Below are positions 46,701-55,699 of a DNA stretch of 64,000 nt, in pieces. The notes below the pieces were generated by a model that was not told the origin of the DNA, did not search any database, and saw nothing but the letters and a program-made list of their open reading frames with translations. This stretch comes from Scilla litardierei. Taxonomy: Eukaryota; Streptophyta; Magnoliopsida; Asparagales; Asparagaceae. Position 1 is the first letter of the stretch. Each line of letters opens with the position of its first letter. The position numbers were made by a program, and so were the translations under genes. Where the stretch lies: positions 32,078,418 through 32,142,417 of the forward strand of contig CM061132.1 of NCBI GenBank assembly GCA_030789695.1. The letters run 5' to 3'.

Positions 46701-49585
46701 GATCCCCAATGGCTTGTCGTAGCTGTGACACGTAGAACATGGAGTGGATGGTGGATGTAGTCGGTAGCTTCAGGTGGTAAGCCACCTTCCCAATCTTAGC
46801 GATCATCTCAAATGACTCATAGTAACTGGCCACCAGCTTTTCATTGCTCCTGTGTGCCAGAGTCTTCTGGAACGTAGTTTGAGATAAACACTATCTTCCA
46901 ATGCAAACTGCACATCTCTTTTGTGCACATCGGCCTTAGCCTTCATAATCTGCTGGGCTCGCAGCAAGTGCTTCTTCAGCTCCTCCGACTGTCTATCCCT
47001 CTCCTCCAAGTACTCCTCCACTTGGGACACTGAGATCGTGGCGCGGCTATAATGCATCAAATGAGAGAGATCCTGCCCGTAGAGGATGCGAAAGAGGGTG
47101 CTATGCGCCGCCGAATGGTAAGATTTGTTGTACCAGTATTCCGCCCATGCCAACCACTTGGCCAACTGCTTCGGTGAGTCTGAAGTAAAGCAGTGCAAAT
47201 ATGTCTCCACACTCCTATTCACCACATCCGTCTGGCCATCGGTCTGCGGGTGATAGGTTGTGCTCCTCTTCAATACCGTCCTCTGCACATTAAATAACTC
47301 CTTCCAGAAATTGCTCATAGGCCCGTATCACGGTTTGACACAATAGAGGCATGGAACCCATGCAAGCGAATGACCTCCTTCATGAATGGTGTGGCCACCG
47401 TCACTGCCGTGTAAGGATGCAGCAATGGGATGAAATGTGAATTTTGCTGAGACGGTCCACCTTAACAAATATAACCATGAAGCCCTCCAAACGTGGTAGT
47501 TCTTCGATAAAATCCATGCTGATGTCTTCCCAGACCCTCTCAGGCAGGGCCAGTGGCTGAAGCAACCCTACAGGAGCCATCGCTAAATAGTTGTAACGCT
47601 AGCAGACATTACACTCTGCTATCATCCTGGATGGCCCTCTTCATGCCTGGGCAGTACGACTCCTTGGTCATTTCATGTAAGTCTGCTGGACCACTGAGTG
47701 TCCTCCCACTGAGCTGCCATGGAACTCCTAAAATATCGTAGGAATGTGTGTAGAAGTCTGTGGTAACGCTAATCTCCCCTGGTATAGCAGCCTATATCCA
47801 CTCAATGTGTACCATGGATGGTCCGCCGACCCCTGCTGCAGCACCTCCCGTATACGTGGCAACCCATCATCAGCCTCAATCTCCCTCCCCAGAGGCTCCC
47901 AGTCTAGGAGGACAAGTACTGATATCGCCGCCACCTCTGCTCCCTCTTGCCTGCGGGACAGAGCATCCGCTGCCTTATTCTTCAGCCCTGGTCTGTAATG
48001 TATCTCAAAAGTTTAGTGAACCAGTTTGAAGAGCTATTTTTGATGCTCCTCGATGTCCATGCGCTGCTCCAAAAGATACTTCGGGCTTCTCTGGTCGGTC
48101 CGAACAATAAATCTCCTCCTAAATAGATAGGGCCGCCACCCCCTCAGCTGACACCATGTGTCCCAAGTACTCCACATGCAGCTGGCCAAAGAGGCACTTC
48201 TTCTTGTTGGCGAACAGCTGCTGCTCCTGCAACTCGTGCAACACGGCCTGCAAGTGTCCTACATGCTCCTCCAAGCTGCGACTATATATGAGTATATCAT
48301 CAAAAAATGAGCACAAACATTCGCAAATAGGGCCGAAAAACCTTGTTCATCAAGGCCTGGAACGTCGTTAAGGCATTCGTCAAGCCAAAAGGCATGACGA
48401 GGAACTCATAGTGCTCCGCATGTGTCCTGAACGCCATCTTTGGCACATCTGCCACCGTTATCTGAATCCGGTAGTACCCAAACTTCAGATCTATCTTTGA
48501 GAACACCGCCGCCCCATGAAGCTCGTCAAGTAGCTCATTAATCACCGGGATAAACTTGTAAAGCACAATTTCTTTATTCAATGCTCGGTAATCCACGTAG
48601 AATCTCCAACTACCATCCTTCTTCACGAACAGCACTGGGCTAGAAAATAGGCTCACACTCGGCTGAATCACACATGCCTGCAACATCTCCCCTACCATCC
48701 TCCCAACCACATCCTTCTGCACCTCAAGATACCGATAGGAGTGCACGATGATGAGGGACACCCATTCCCGTAGAACTATGGCATGTTCATGATCTCGTGG
48801 TGGTGGGAGACCCTGCGGAGTCTGAAAAACATTCTCATACTGGCCCAGCAGCTGCTCCAACTCAGGCGCCTCTCCTGCTCCTGGTCCACAGCACCCTCCT
48901 CAAGTGACACCCCATGTAACTCCACCAAATACCATCCTCCTGACTTCTGGATAGCGTGTACCATGGTTTTGTTGGACACCATGGAACGACATAAGCTGTG
49001 GTCCCCTGCAACACTACTGTTCTCCCTCCCTCCTGATACTCTAGCCTGAGCAACTTCCAGTTGGTCTAAGAACTATTTAAGAAAACTCACAATTCAATCA
49101 AGGCATGAGAAAGCTAGGGCTGGCCAGCTTTGTGCTTAAATAGTCTAATTGCACAATTAGCCTATTTACAGAAACGCCCCCCCCCCCCCCCCCCCCCAAG
49201 TTACCAATTTACAAGTTTGCCCCCATGGGCTCCGTGCACCTCCTCCGTGCGTATAGACTCTGACCGCATCACAATCATCATCTTTTAAACAACCTCAGCG
49301 ACATTGCTGAAACAAGAGTAACACCAGGTAAACAATAATTACCAAAGCACAAATAGTTATTTGAAATCTGAAGAGCAGGTGATAGTCGAAATTTGATTCG
49401 GAAAGTGAGACGGTTTCATATTTTGCAGATTACGTATGACAGCCACTGAATTTGCAATATAAAAATCACACTTAAACACAGTATTCTACTAACATAATTA
49501 TCTGACTGACTTACCAAGAGAAGCCTCCAAACATTTGGGCGCATATACGGTGGAATGCCACTCCATGCTAATTCGCGTAGCTTTT
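22725..49585 (-). CDS. GYP1-like TBC-domain Rab GTPase-activating protein, 5' end outside window
   Basis: Seven exons in transcript order: 49585-49515, 39722-39585, 39491-39400, 32666-32395, 31844-31759, 31676-31575, 22886-22725 (stop 22725-22727). All visible junctions are GT-AG, phases agree, and 923 nt encode 306 residues of the C-terminal part. The protein reads [19 protein letters not shown], then [24 protein letters not shown] (IxxDxxR arginine finger), [15 protein letters not shown] (YxQG glutamine finger), [30 protein letters not shown] and [12 protein letters not shown]. These are all hallmarks of plant GYP1-type Ypt/Rab-GAPs, which speed GTP hydrolysis by Rab proteins in vesicle traffic. 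Both catalytic fingers are intact and no frame break is seen. Introns of 9792, 6733 and 8688 bp carry retroelements. The first exon(s) must lie beyond 64000, past the Athila insertion. Confidence 0.93.
22887..24880. other. TBC gene last intron, part 1
   Basis: AT-rich intron sequence. A T19G11 homopolymer junction lies at 23481-23510. No transposon ends or coding frames could be supported. Confidence 0.5.
24883..27400. repeat. Pair of diverged direct repeats in a TBC intron, possible old LTR element
   Basis: 24883-25310 and 26900-27400 share the same order of words: GGGAAAG/GGGAAAT, CATCATGNNATCTGATGATTA, GACTCCAA, GATTCTT, AACCAAGC followed by CACTCTCA, AAGATTTCAATTG, TAAAAGTTTACA, and CTCAAATNAAGACT. 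They are directly repeated with about 1.6 kb between. The intervening DNA shows no gag or pol motif but holds a GGCTCG-rich minisatellite at 25790-25930. This could be the LTR pair of a much-decayed element or two independent copies. Confidence 0.5.
27401..31574. other. TBC gene last intron, remaining part
   Basis: About 4.2 kb of AT-rich sequence with pieces such as GAAACCGATT/GGTTTCA words around 28000-30150 that suggest old repeats. No frame, RNA gene or element boundary could be supported; the 28808 frame has no recognised motif. Confidence 0.4.
31915..32315. repeat. 200-bp tandem segmental duplication in a TBC intron
   Basis: 31915-32110 and 32118-32315 align along their whole length: AGTGGAAATTGGAT, GGCTCAAAAGGAA, ACTAATGACCGCTACAATAATG, GAACCAC/AAGTGCGACAAA. 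Substitutions and small indels separate them. The duplication is confined to the 550-bp intron between exons 32666-32395 and 31844-31759. Confidence 0.85.
33292..33459 (+). repeat. Approximately 84-bp tandem duplication at the end of the old LTR
   Basis: CATGAAAGGTGTGAGTCATAG and the following sequence to CCCCTTCCCCTTCC are repeated almost exactly from 33377 (one GT insertion and one G/A change). The high identity contrasts with the decay of the rest of the element and points to a recent slip. Confidence 0.88.
34640..35760 (+). pseudogene. Chromovirus gag and possible protease remnant
   Basis: Translated in shifting frames, 35170-35480 resembles the capsid core of chromovirus gag: [32 protein letters not shown], and [16 protein letters not shown]. 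Further on, around 35770-35870, a segment [11 protein letters not shown] recalls the start of the protease region. Multiple stops and shifts are present. It runs opposite to the host TBC gene. Confidence 0.6.
36620..37230 (+). repeat. Threefold repeat of a ~60-200-bp segment in the old element
   Basis: The segment CATGTGAATNTGAATTCCTTTGAG, followed by GATCTTATCCCTAGC and ACATGTCCTRAG, occurs at about 36625, 36887 and 37080. The first and third copies extend through ATTATAAAATTCATGCAATT; the middle copy is shorter. Several frames run through it but no protein family is recognised. Confidence 0.8.
38031..39399. other. TBC intron sequence between the old element and exon 39491-39400
   Basis: About 1.4 kb of AT-rich intron. 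Nothing further recognised. Confidence 0.5.
40071..40435 (-). repeat. 3' LTR of the Reina-like element
   Basis: 365 bp, homologous to 45624-45987 with visible substitutions and small indels, so the insertion is not recent. Confidence 0.9.
40436..43204 (-). pseudogene. Pol (RT, RNase H, integrase, C-terminal domain) of the Reina-like element
   Basis: On the minus strand, in order: RT entry (43204-42977, [20 protein letters not shown] and [14 protein letters not shown]); RT core with the catalytic FFDDILVY (about 42690); connection and RNase H (42566-41983: [48 protein letters not shown]); integrase zinc region (41842-41582); integrase core (41556-41167: [40 protein letters not shown]); and the C-terminal [17 protein letters not shown] with [15 protein letters not shown] (40876-40682). 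The frame is broken many times, so no enzyme is possible. Confidence 0.85.
43426..44136 (-). pseudogene. Gag zinc knuckle and aspartic protease of the Reina-like element
   Basis: 44136-43876 ends with [14 protein letters not shown], a gag zinc knuckle next to a stop. 43860-43426 carries the retropepsin segment [20 protein letters not shown] and [14 protein letters not shown]. The active-site triplet DSG is present, but the usual following alanine (DSGATHNF) is aspartate. The frame is broken at both ends. Confidence 0.8.
44137..45620 (-). pseudogene. Gag N-terminal and core region of the Reina-like element
   Basis: From the primer site the minus strand reads [22 protein letters not shown] (frame 45476-45132) and further fragments towards 44190. 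The tract is broken by a C23 homopolymer (45093-45115) and several stops. Comparison frames on the plus strand (for example 44684-45208) are shadows. Confidence 0.6.
45093..45115 (+). repeat. C23 homopolymer
   Basis: An uninterrupted run of 23 cytosines inside the gag remnant, preceded by several CCCC/GGGG blocks. On the minus strand it is a G23 run, able to form G-quadruplexes. Its exact length is the least reliable part of the sequence here. Confidence 0.85.
45624..45987 (-). repeat. 5' LTR of the Reina-like element
   Basis: 364 bp, pairing with 40071-40435. The primer-binding site is three bases away on its low side. Confidence 0.9.
46633..49053 (-). pseudogene. Pol of the second chromovirus
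   Basis: Minus strand: the post-protease segment (49053-48776) leads into RT (48860-48300), with [60 protein letters not shown] and [18 protein letters not shown]. It continues to [19 protein letters not shown] (48316-48119). After HMVSAEGV it jumps directly to [15 protein letters not shown] near 48090, so the RNase H N-terminal part is deleted. The integrase zinc region follows around 47930-47580, the core 47318-46803 ([20 protein letters not shown]), and the C-terminal domain 46833-46633. Several stops. Confidence 0.82.
49177..49197 (+). repeat. C21 homopolymer in the partial 5' LTR
   Basis: The other LTR copy has only CCCC at the matching place (46377-46383 AAAGCCCCACCC). The run therefore expanded after insertion or is a sequencing artefact. 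Confidence 0.85.
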
Positions 49586-49958
49586 CTACATACCAAAAAG
49601 ATTAAGCAGATAAGTGGCAGTCAAATACAGTCTAGATTCTGGTATGTTTATTTGAAATTTACAGATCATTAAAAATTCAGAATCTAAATTGCTCTCTAGT
49701 AATCAGTTCTTCATCAAGGGGCCCACTGACAGCAAAAACTTGTGCTATTCAAGCACTCAAAATTTACAAAGTAACCACAAAACCAAATGGAATAGAAACT
49801 ACTATCGCATCAACAAAATACTGGAATACTCGTATGAAAAACAAAAACCATACATCAATGATCGATTGCATCAGAATCTGGGCGGTCCATCCTGGATCAT
49901 CATTATATTCTACATTCAAGGCAAAAAAACCAAATGATATGTAATTTTGCACATCAAA
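49586..49958. other. TBC intron upstream of exon 49585-49515
   Basis: About 370 bp of intron before the third chromovirus. No exon of the TBC gene and no other feature was recognised. Confidence 0.5.
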
Positions 49959-51926
49959 CTGATAGAACTCAAGCAAATCTAAAATTAAATAGATAAAAAT
50001 AGGAATAAAAATAATAACTTGGCTACAATTAAAGGGGCAACCACCCTCCCAAGACGCCAAAAGAGAGGACGTATGCACTCTTCCTAAGAACTCTCTCAAA
50101 CAATTCAATAATCGAGCATAAAGTAATATGACGGCTAGCCCTAGCTTAAGAATAAAACCCCCTCTAATCTAATTACAAGTTTGCCATTAAAATATAATAA
50201 CTTAGAGTCGAAAACGCACCTAGGGTGAGGCGGGTCTCCCTTGCGCGCGCGGCTCGCAGGTCTGCGTCCTTTGGTACACGCGGAGCCCACCACTACTCTC
50301 CCCAAAGATCCACCTTGTCCTCAAGGTGGAAGTCTAGAAATTGTTGTGCCATAATGTTCATGGAGTCTCTCGTGCTCTCGTGCTCCGGTAGTCCCTTTCA
50401 CTGCAGTAAAACCTCCTGCTCCCCAGTACCCCCTCTGCGAACTCCCTTCAACTCCTCAGGTTTCCATCTCACCTCTATATCACATGTCAACGTCTCCGGA
50501 AGTGTGGACGACGCGGTGTGGTCCCCAATAGCCTGGCGAAACTGAGATACATGGAATACTGGATGAATGACCGATACTGAGGAAAGCCGCAGCCTGTAAG
50601 CAACTGGACCCACACTAGCCTCGACCTCGAAAGGTCCAAAATATCTCGGGGCCAATTTCTCATTCCTCCTGTGGGCCAAGGATCTCTGCATGTAAGGTCT
50701 CAGCTAAAGGTACATCATGTCCCCGACTGCGAAAAGGAACATCCCTGCGGTGAAGGTCTGCCCTCCTCTTCATAATCTGCTTGGCTCTAGCCAAATGGAG
50801 CTTCAGCTCCTCCAAAATCCGGTCTATCTCAGCCAGATACTGCTCCACCTCTGAAACCGGAGTCGTCTCCTGCCCATAGTGAAATAAGTGTGGAGGATCT
50901 TGGCCATACAAAATACTGAACGGTGTCGTCTGAGCTGCGGTGTGATAAGAGGTATTGTACCAGTACTCTGTCCATGCCAGCCAACGGGACGAGTCTTTGG
51001 AATTCTCTGATATAAAGCACCGCAGATATGTCTCAACGCTCCTGTTGATGACCTCAGTCTGGCCATCTGTCTGCGGGTGGTAGGCTGTGCTCCGCTTCAA
51101 AACTATCCCATGTAGCCTAAACAACTCCTACCAGAATCTGCTCAAGAACACCGTGTCCCTATCTGAGACAATGGACTTTAGGGGTCCATGCAGACGAATG
51201 ATCTCCCTCACAAATGTCTCTGCCACCGTCACTACGCTGTAGGGGTGCCTAAGCGGTATAAAGTGTGCATACTTGCTGAGGCGGTCTACCACAACAAATA
51301 TGACTGTGTACCCTCCTGAACTTGGCAAATCATCAATAAAATCCATGGAGAGATCCTCCCAGACCCGATCTAAAGAACAAGGGCCGAAGCAACCCTCCTG
51401 GCGCCATCGCCCGATACTTATGACGCTGGCAGATGTCAACCTCTGCAACCATCCTCGCGACATCCTTCTTCATTCCCTTCCAATATATCTCTCTCACCAG
51501 TCGCTGGCAGGTCTTGATGACCCCAGAATGTCATCCCACTGCACTACTATGAAACTCCTATAATATGGCAGGGATGTGTCTCGAAGTCCTCGGTAGGGCC
51601 AAGCGCCCCAGTACAATAGCCTACCATCCTGAATAGCATAACCTGGATGCTCCGTAGACCCCTGCAACAGGTATGGCTGCCAACTCCTGATCCTGCTCAA
51701 CCTCCTGCTGCAACGGCTCTCAATCCTGTAGCACGGAAACAGGCAAGGCAGCCAACTGAACATCCTCCTCTCGTCGTGAAAGTGCGTCAGCCGCCTTGTT
51801 CTCCAATCAGGGGCGATACTCAATCTCAAACTTGTAGCCCGTCAGCTTCTGCGGCCACATTTGATGCTCCTCTGCTACCATGCGCTGCTCTACTAAGTAT
51901 TTGAGACTTTGTTGATCCGTGCGCAC
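49959..51926 (-). mobile_element. Third chromovirus, 3' half, split by the Athila insertion
   Basis: The 3' LTR lies at about 49959-50292 (ends tentative), after a purine-rich GATCTTTGGGGAGAG. Coding remnants run upstream to 51926, where Athila begins. The RT, gag and 5' LTR must lie beyond the right window edge. Pieces of the RNase H word VRTDQQSLKYLVEQ stop exactly at the Athila LTR. Confidence 0.75.
50318..51926 (-). pseudogene. RNase H end and integrase of the third chromovirus
   Basis: Minus strand: RNase H tail TDQQSLKYLVEQRMVAEEHQ at the Athila junction; integrase zinc region 51829-51494; core 51463-51128 ([52 protein letters not shown]); 51124-50660 ([20 protein letters not shown]); and the C-terminal domain 50691-50398 ([21 protein letters not shown]). 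It ends with HLEDKVDLWGE, encoded by the palindromic CCACCTTG...CAAGGTGG at 50308-50327. Frame breaks separate the pieces. It is the best preserved of the three chromoviruses. Confidence 0.85.
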
Positions 51927-52293
51927 TGATCGCGCCCGGGCGTACACTCTAAAGAGCGACCGTGTAGTTTTACCGCAAGCGCACGGAGTAGCGGCGAGCG
52001 GGTATCGAACACAGGGAGGACGTATGACAGTGCCTTCTCCGAACAACCTGGCTATAGGGACATAAAAGAAGGAATTTGCCTTTCGGCGATGTTGTCACAA
52101 TCGTCAAATAATGTAAAGAGATATAAAATCAAATAAAGACGCCTAGGGAATAGGGAATCCCCGCTACTCACCGTATCTCGTCATTGTGATTCATCGGTAT
52201 CACAATTGCTAGGGTAGAATGTCGGATGAACTAGTTGCAACTGAATGTAAAACCTAGCTCACGCTCTCGCGTTGTTGCCGGTCTATAGCAAAC

Positions 52294-52596
52294 CTAGGCT
52301 CGGGCCCAATCTCTTGCAAACCCTAGCCTAGGCAAGCTAGCATTAGGATCAACATCATTGTTCAATCGCATCCCGAGCCCACTCTCGTGCAAACTCGGGC
52401 TACGACCTAGGTTGGGATAGTTCCTACCCATCCAATCTCTTGCAAACGGGTATTGGTATAGAATTGCAACCGAGGATCCTAGTATCGGCCCAATCTCTTG
52501 CAAACCGATACTTCGGAAACTCAATTTCAACCCAATTCGGATTTCTAGGGTTTCCTATCGAATTGGGATCCAATCTCTTGCAAATCCCAATCGATA
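52294..52596. other. Array of five stem-loops with a constant 16-nt loop (3' LTR copy)
   Basis: Loops are exactly 16 nt, read (C/T)CCAATCTCTTGCAAA (one variant, CCCACTCTCGTGCAAA), and lie at 52305-52320, 52378-52393, 52431-52446, 52489-52504 and 52569-52584. Each is flanked by its own inverted repeat: CTAGGCTCGGG/CCCTAGCCTAG (one mismatch), CCCGAG/CTCGGG, TACCCA/CGGGTA (one mismatch), AGTATCGG/CCGATACT, and TATCGAATTGGGA/TCCCAATCGATA (one bulged A). Stem sequences are unrelated to one another. The pattern is seen directly; its function is unknown. Confidence 0.9.
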
Positions 52597-53076
52597 TGAA
52601 CACCTAGCTATCCGTAATATATCGATCCCAAACTAACCCTAATAGCAATTCTAGCAATAGTTCTACCAAATCATCATAAATCGGAAATTGGGCTCGTAGG
52701 GTTCATCCCCACGTCCTAAGACGTAAGGACTACTCACAAATCATATCACAAATGAAAGAATAATCAATTAAATAGCAATAGAATTCATGGCAATATTCAA
52801 AATAGCAATAAAAATAAGATTTTTAATGAAGATGGAGACAAACCAATTTAGCTCTCCAAGAATCCAACAAAATAACACTTTTCTCTCCTCTCCAATCACA
52901 AGAATAAAACTCTAAAAAGTCTAATCTAAAAAGGCTGCCAAAAGCAATCAAAAAGCTCCCTAAACTAGGTTAGAATCTGGGGTTAAATACCCCCAAAAAT
53001 TGCCCAAAAATTCGTGACCAAACTGCCCCTGCGTAGCTCCAAAATCGTGATTTCCGCTACAGGCAGCGCTGCTCAC

Positions 53077-53456
53077 TCGGCCGAGTGACAAAAGTCGCTC
53101 GGCCGAGTGAGAGACCCTGAGAATTTCCAGTGAGTCTGGGGTCTTGGGGGTCTTCACTTCGGGGGTCACTCGGCCGAGTGAATTGTCGTCACTCGGTCGA
53201 TGGGCTTATCTTCACTCGGGCGGTCGGCAATTGCCACTCGGCCGAGTCGGGCTTCTGCTGCTCAGACTGACGAAAAACAGTAAGTTGGCTCTTTTTGAGG
53301 GGCGTCGTCTGAGTGCCACTCGGGCGGACAGGATACGTCACTCGGCCGAGGCGGCTTCTGATGCTCGGCCGAGTGCACACTTGGAACGTGTCCGATCTGA
53401 CCGGCCGAGCGGGGTCTCGCTGGTCGGCCGAGTGACTCCTTCACTCGGCCGAGTGA
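53077..53456. repeat. CTCGGCCGAG palindrome cluster in the Athila B LTR
   Basis: About ten copies or near copies, mostly CACTCGGCCGAGTG. Perfect 16-bp palindromes TCACTCGGCCGAGTGA are at 53166-53181 and 53441-53456. The arms are A/T-type (CA/TG), unlike the C/G-type arms of copy A. Confidence 0.88.
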
Positions 53457-53747
53457 GACACTAAAAATGCCCATTCTGAGTGTTTTTGCCTCCTCGTCGC
53501 TCCTACGATGTTCTTTCTTCTTCCGCTCCTCTCCAATAGCAAAATACCACTCGGGGAAGTCGTCGGTGACACTCCGGAGTAGGTGTATCTCGGAATCGCT
53601 CCAAATCGCTCCAAATCTCCTGAAATACGACAAAAACAAATCGTGAAAAGTATCGCAATATCGTCGATAAATCGTGAAAAACATGATTTGAGCGATCTAA
53701 ATGGCATGCAAACATGCGGAAAAAAGGTGTAAAATACGGAGTGATCA

Positions 53748-55699
53748 AAATCCCCCAAGCTTACCTCTTACTCGTCCTCGAGGAAGATAAGTAAAAGGCG
53801 AACCCGGTGGATTCAGAAAATGAAAACGATGGAAAAAAACGGAAAACGAAAAACGAAGAAGAAAGAAGAAAGCGAAGAGTGAAGCTGCTAGATCATTTTT
53901 CTCAGGACATGGGTTTTGCTTACTCATATAGCATGCACCGAATGTAAAACACATGTCAAAGACTTTTATTTCGATATCATAGTATAATGGTGCAAATAGA
54001 AATAGAAAACCCAAGAATATTGATATAGCATGAAAAATGGAATAATTCTGAGATTAACATCGTCTGAATCATTTAAAGCGGTATACAATATCGCAGATCA
54101 CACACTTTTCAATTGAATGCTTTCTATGAGGAGTATAAGAATATCACGCAATAGAATAGAAGGAATAGAAAAGCGTGGATTTCATGAAATGAGTGCTAGG
54201 CGTAGATTTCTGGATTTCGTGAAGCTAAAACAATCTCACCGAGTATAGAATATTACTTAGCCTAGGTTGTCATGCACCGTCAGGTAGTCACTCTCTCTCA
54301 CATCATTGGATTCTCTCCCCCAAGCTTATCTATAAGCATGGTGGCATATACAAAACTGTATTTACATTCCCCATTTCTTTTGAAGCTCCAAATGCAAAAG
54401 AAAATAAAAACAAAAACAAAAAGAGGAAAGAAAGAGAGTATATGAGATGGGATCGTTTATTGAGATTCTTCTCTCTTTTCTTTTTCTTTCTCTCAAATCT
54501 TTTTCTTTTCTTTTCTTTTCTTTTCTTTTCTTTTTTTTTATAATAGCATTTATACACAAATGATCCCAAATCAAAAGAGAGAAAAGGATATTCAAGAATT
54601 TTTTTCTTTTTTCTTTTTGGTTTTGGGAAATTTGGAGCTAGGAATTTAATAACTGGGGAAATGCCAAATATTAGAATCGCTAAGGGGAGATTCACCAATG
54701 ATTTTAAAATAGAGAATTAATGTTCAAGATATGTGGAGAAAGAAATAAATGTCTCTCAGTTCACTCTATAAGACGTGCATGACAACTTCAGCAGGGTAAT
54801 CTAATCTACTCAGTTTCGATCACAAAAAGCAAAACTAATCCAGATTTATCATAGCTAACATCATTCAATCATCCTGAAGTGAAGTGTACAAATCATGCAA
54901 ATAGAAGTGATATAGGAAAAGAAAACGGTACTCCAGATATAAGCATCCAATGCGTGAATCTTGGTGTGTTTTCTACGATAGCATACATATGAATATTCAG
55001 ACTCAGCTAATCATAGAATTTCATCCATTTTCATACGGAAAAAGTGTGGGTTACTATCTCTGAATGCAAGGCAAATCATAACATATGATATCGGAAAATA
55101 AAATCTAAGACACGACAAATATAGCATACATATAGAGAAAGCTAACTCCACGTCATCATCATCACAGAAAAGTCATCTCTAGCATGAGATGAAAGAAATA
55201 AAGATAAAGAGGGAAAAATAAAACTATTTACAATGCGACACACGAAGAAAATAAGAAAAACGTGATGCATGGTAAAAAAAGAAAAAGTGATGAAAATGAG
55301 TGCAAATGCGGAAAATGGCGTGAAAAACTAAAAATAAAGGTGGTAAATCGAAAAGAACGTGAGAACTCACTCCCCCAAGCTAAAGTGCACAGTGTCCTCA
55401 ATGTGCGAAGTGTGGCACACCGAGAGACGTGTAATGGTAGGGGTATGTGAGGATGCATGCATGATGAAATAGAAATAAAAATAACAAAATGAAAAGATGA
55501 TGCGGACATGATGCATGCAGATATAAGAGTGAATCAGATATAAGAGTGTGACACCAAAAATCTCTCCCTCTCTCCCAAAAATGATATAGAAAGATATGAT
55601 CAAAATGTGGACCCAAAAACAGTGAGGGAAGGGGGGTGGGCAAAAATCATCAGGACCGAGCAGAGACGGGCAGCAAGACGGCAAAAAGGATCAATGGCA
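53748..55699 (-). other. Non-coding 3' region of Athila B between the env-like gene and LTR
   Basis: About 1.95 kb with no conserved frame. It includes the polypurine tract next to the LTR, a GTCCTCGAGGA hairpin, a CTTTT/TTTTC microsatellite (54474-54540) and a second CCCCAAGCTTA at 54309-54325. Short minus-strand frames (54330-54698 and others) come from simple sequence. Confidence 0.65.
54474..54540 (+). repeat. (TTTTC)n pyrimidine microsatellite
   Basis: A run of TTTTC pentamers within a longer pyrimidine tract in the Athila 3' region. Confidence 0.9.

Larger units (their letters stand above)
46000..49271 (-). mobile_element. Second chromovirus, internally deleted
   Basis: The 3' LTR (about 46000-46456; minus-strand start TGATGCGGTCAGAG) is preceded by a polypurine segment TTTTGGAGGGAAGTAA. 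A partial 5' LTR (about 49063-49271) starts with the same TGATGCGGTCAGAG and shares TTTGTGCTTAAATAG, CACAATTAGCCTATTTAC and TTTACAAGTTTGCC. The 5' LTR joins pol directly near 49060, so the primer site, gag and most of protease are missing. The low end of the 3' LTR is uncertain. Confidence 0.75.
51927..53747 (-). repeat. 3' LTR of Athila copy B
   Basis: 1821 bp. It contains the stem-loop array (52294-52596) and the palindrome cluster (53077-53456). 51927-52769 matches 63158-64000 with few changes (for example GTTGTTGCC here against GCTGTTGCC). The end near 51927 contains the palindrome CGCCCGGGCG. No coding sequence. Confidence 0.92.

Noticed and set aside
52294..52596. CRISPR-like array (constant 16-nt word with variable spacers)
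   Set aside because: Plant nuclear LTR context, irregular spacing, no cas genes, and the variable parts are paired stems flanking the constant word.
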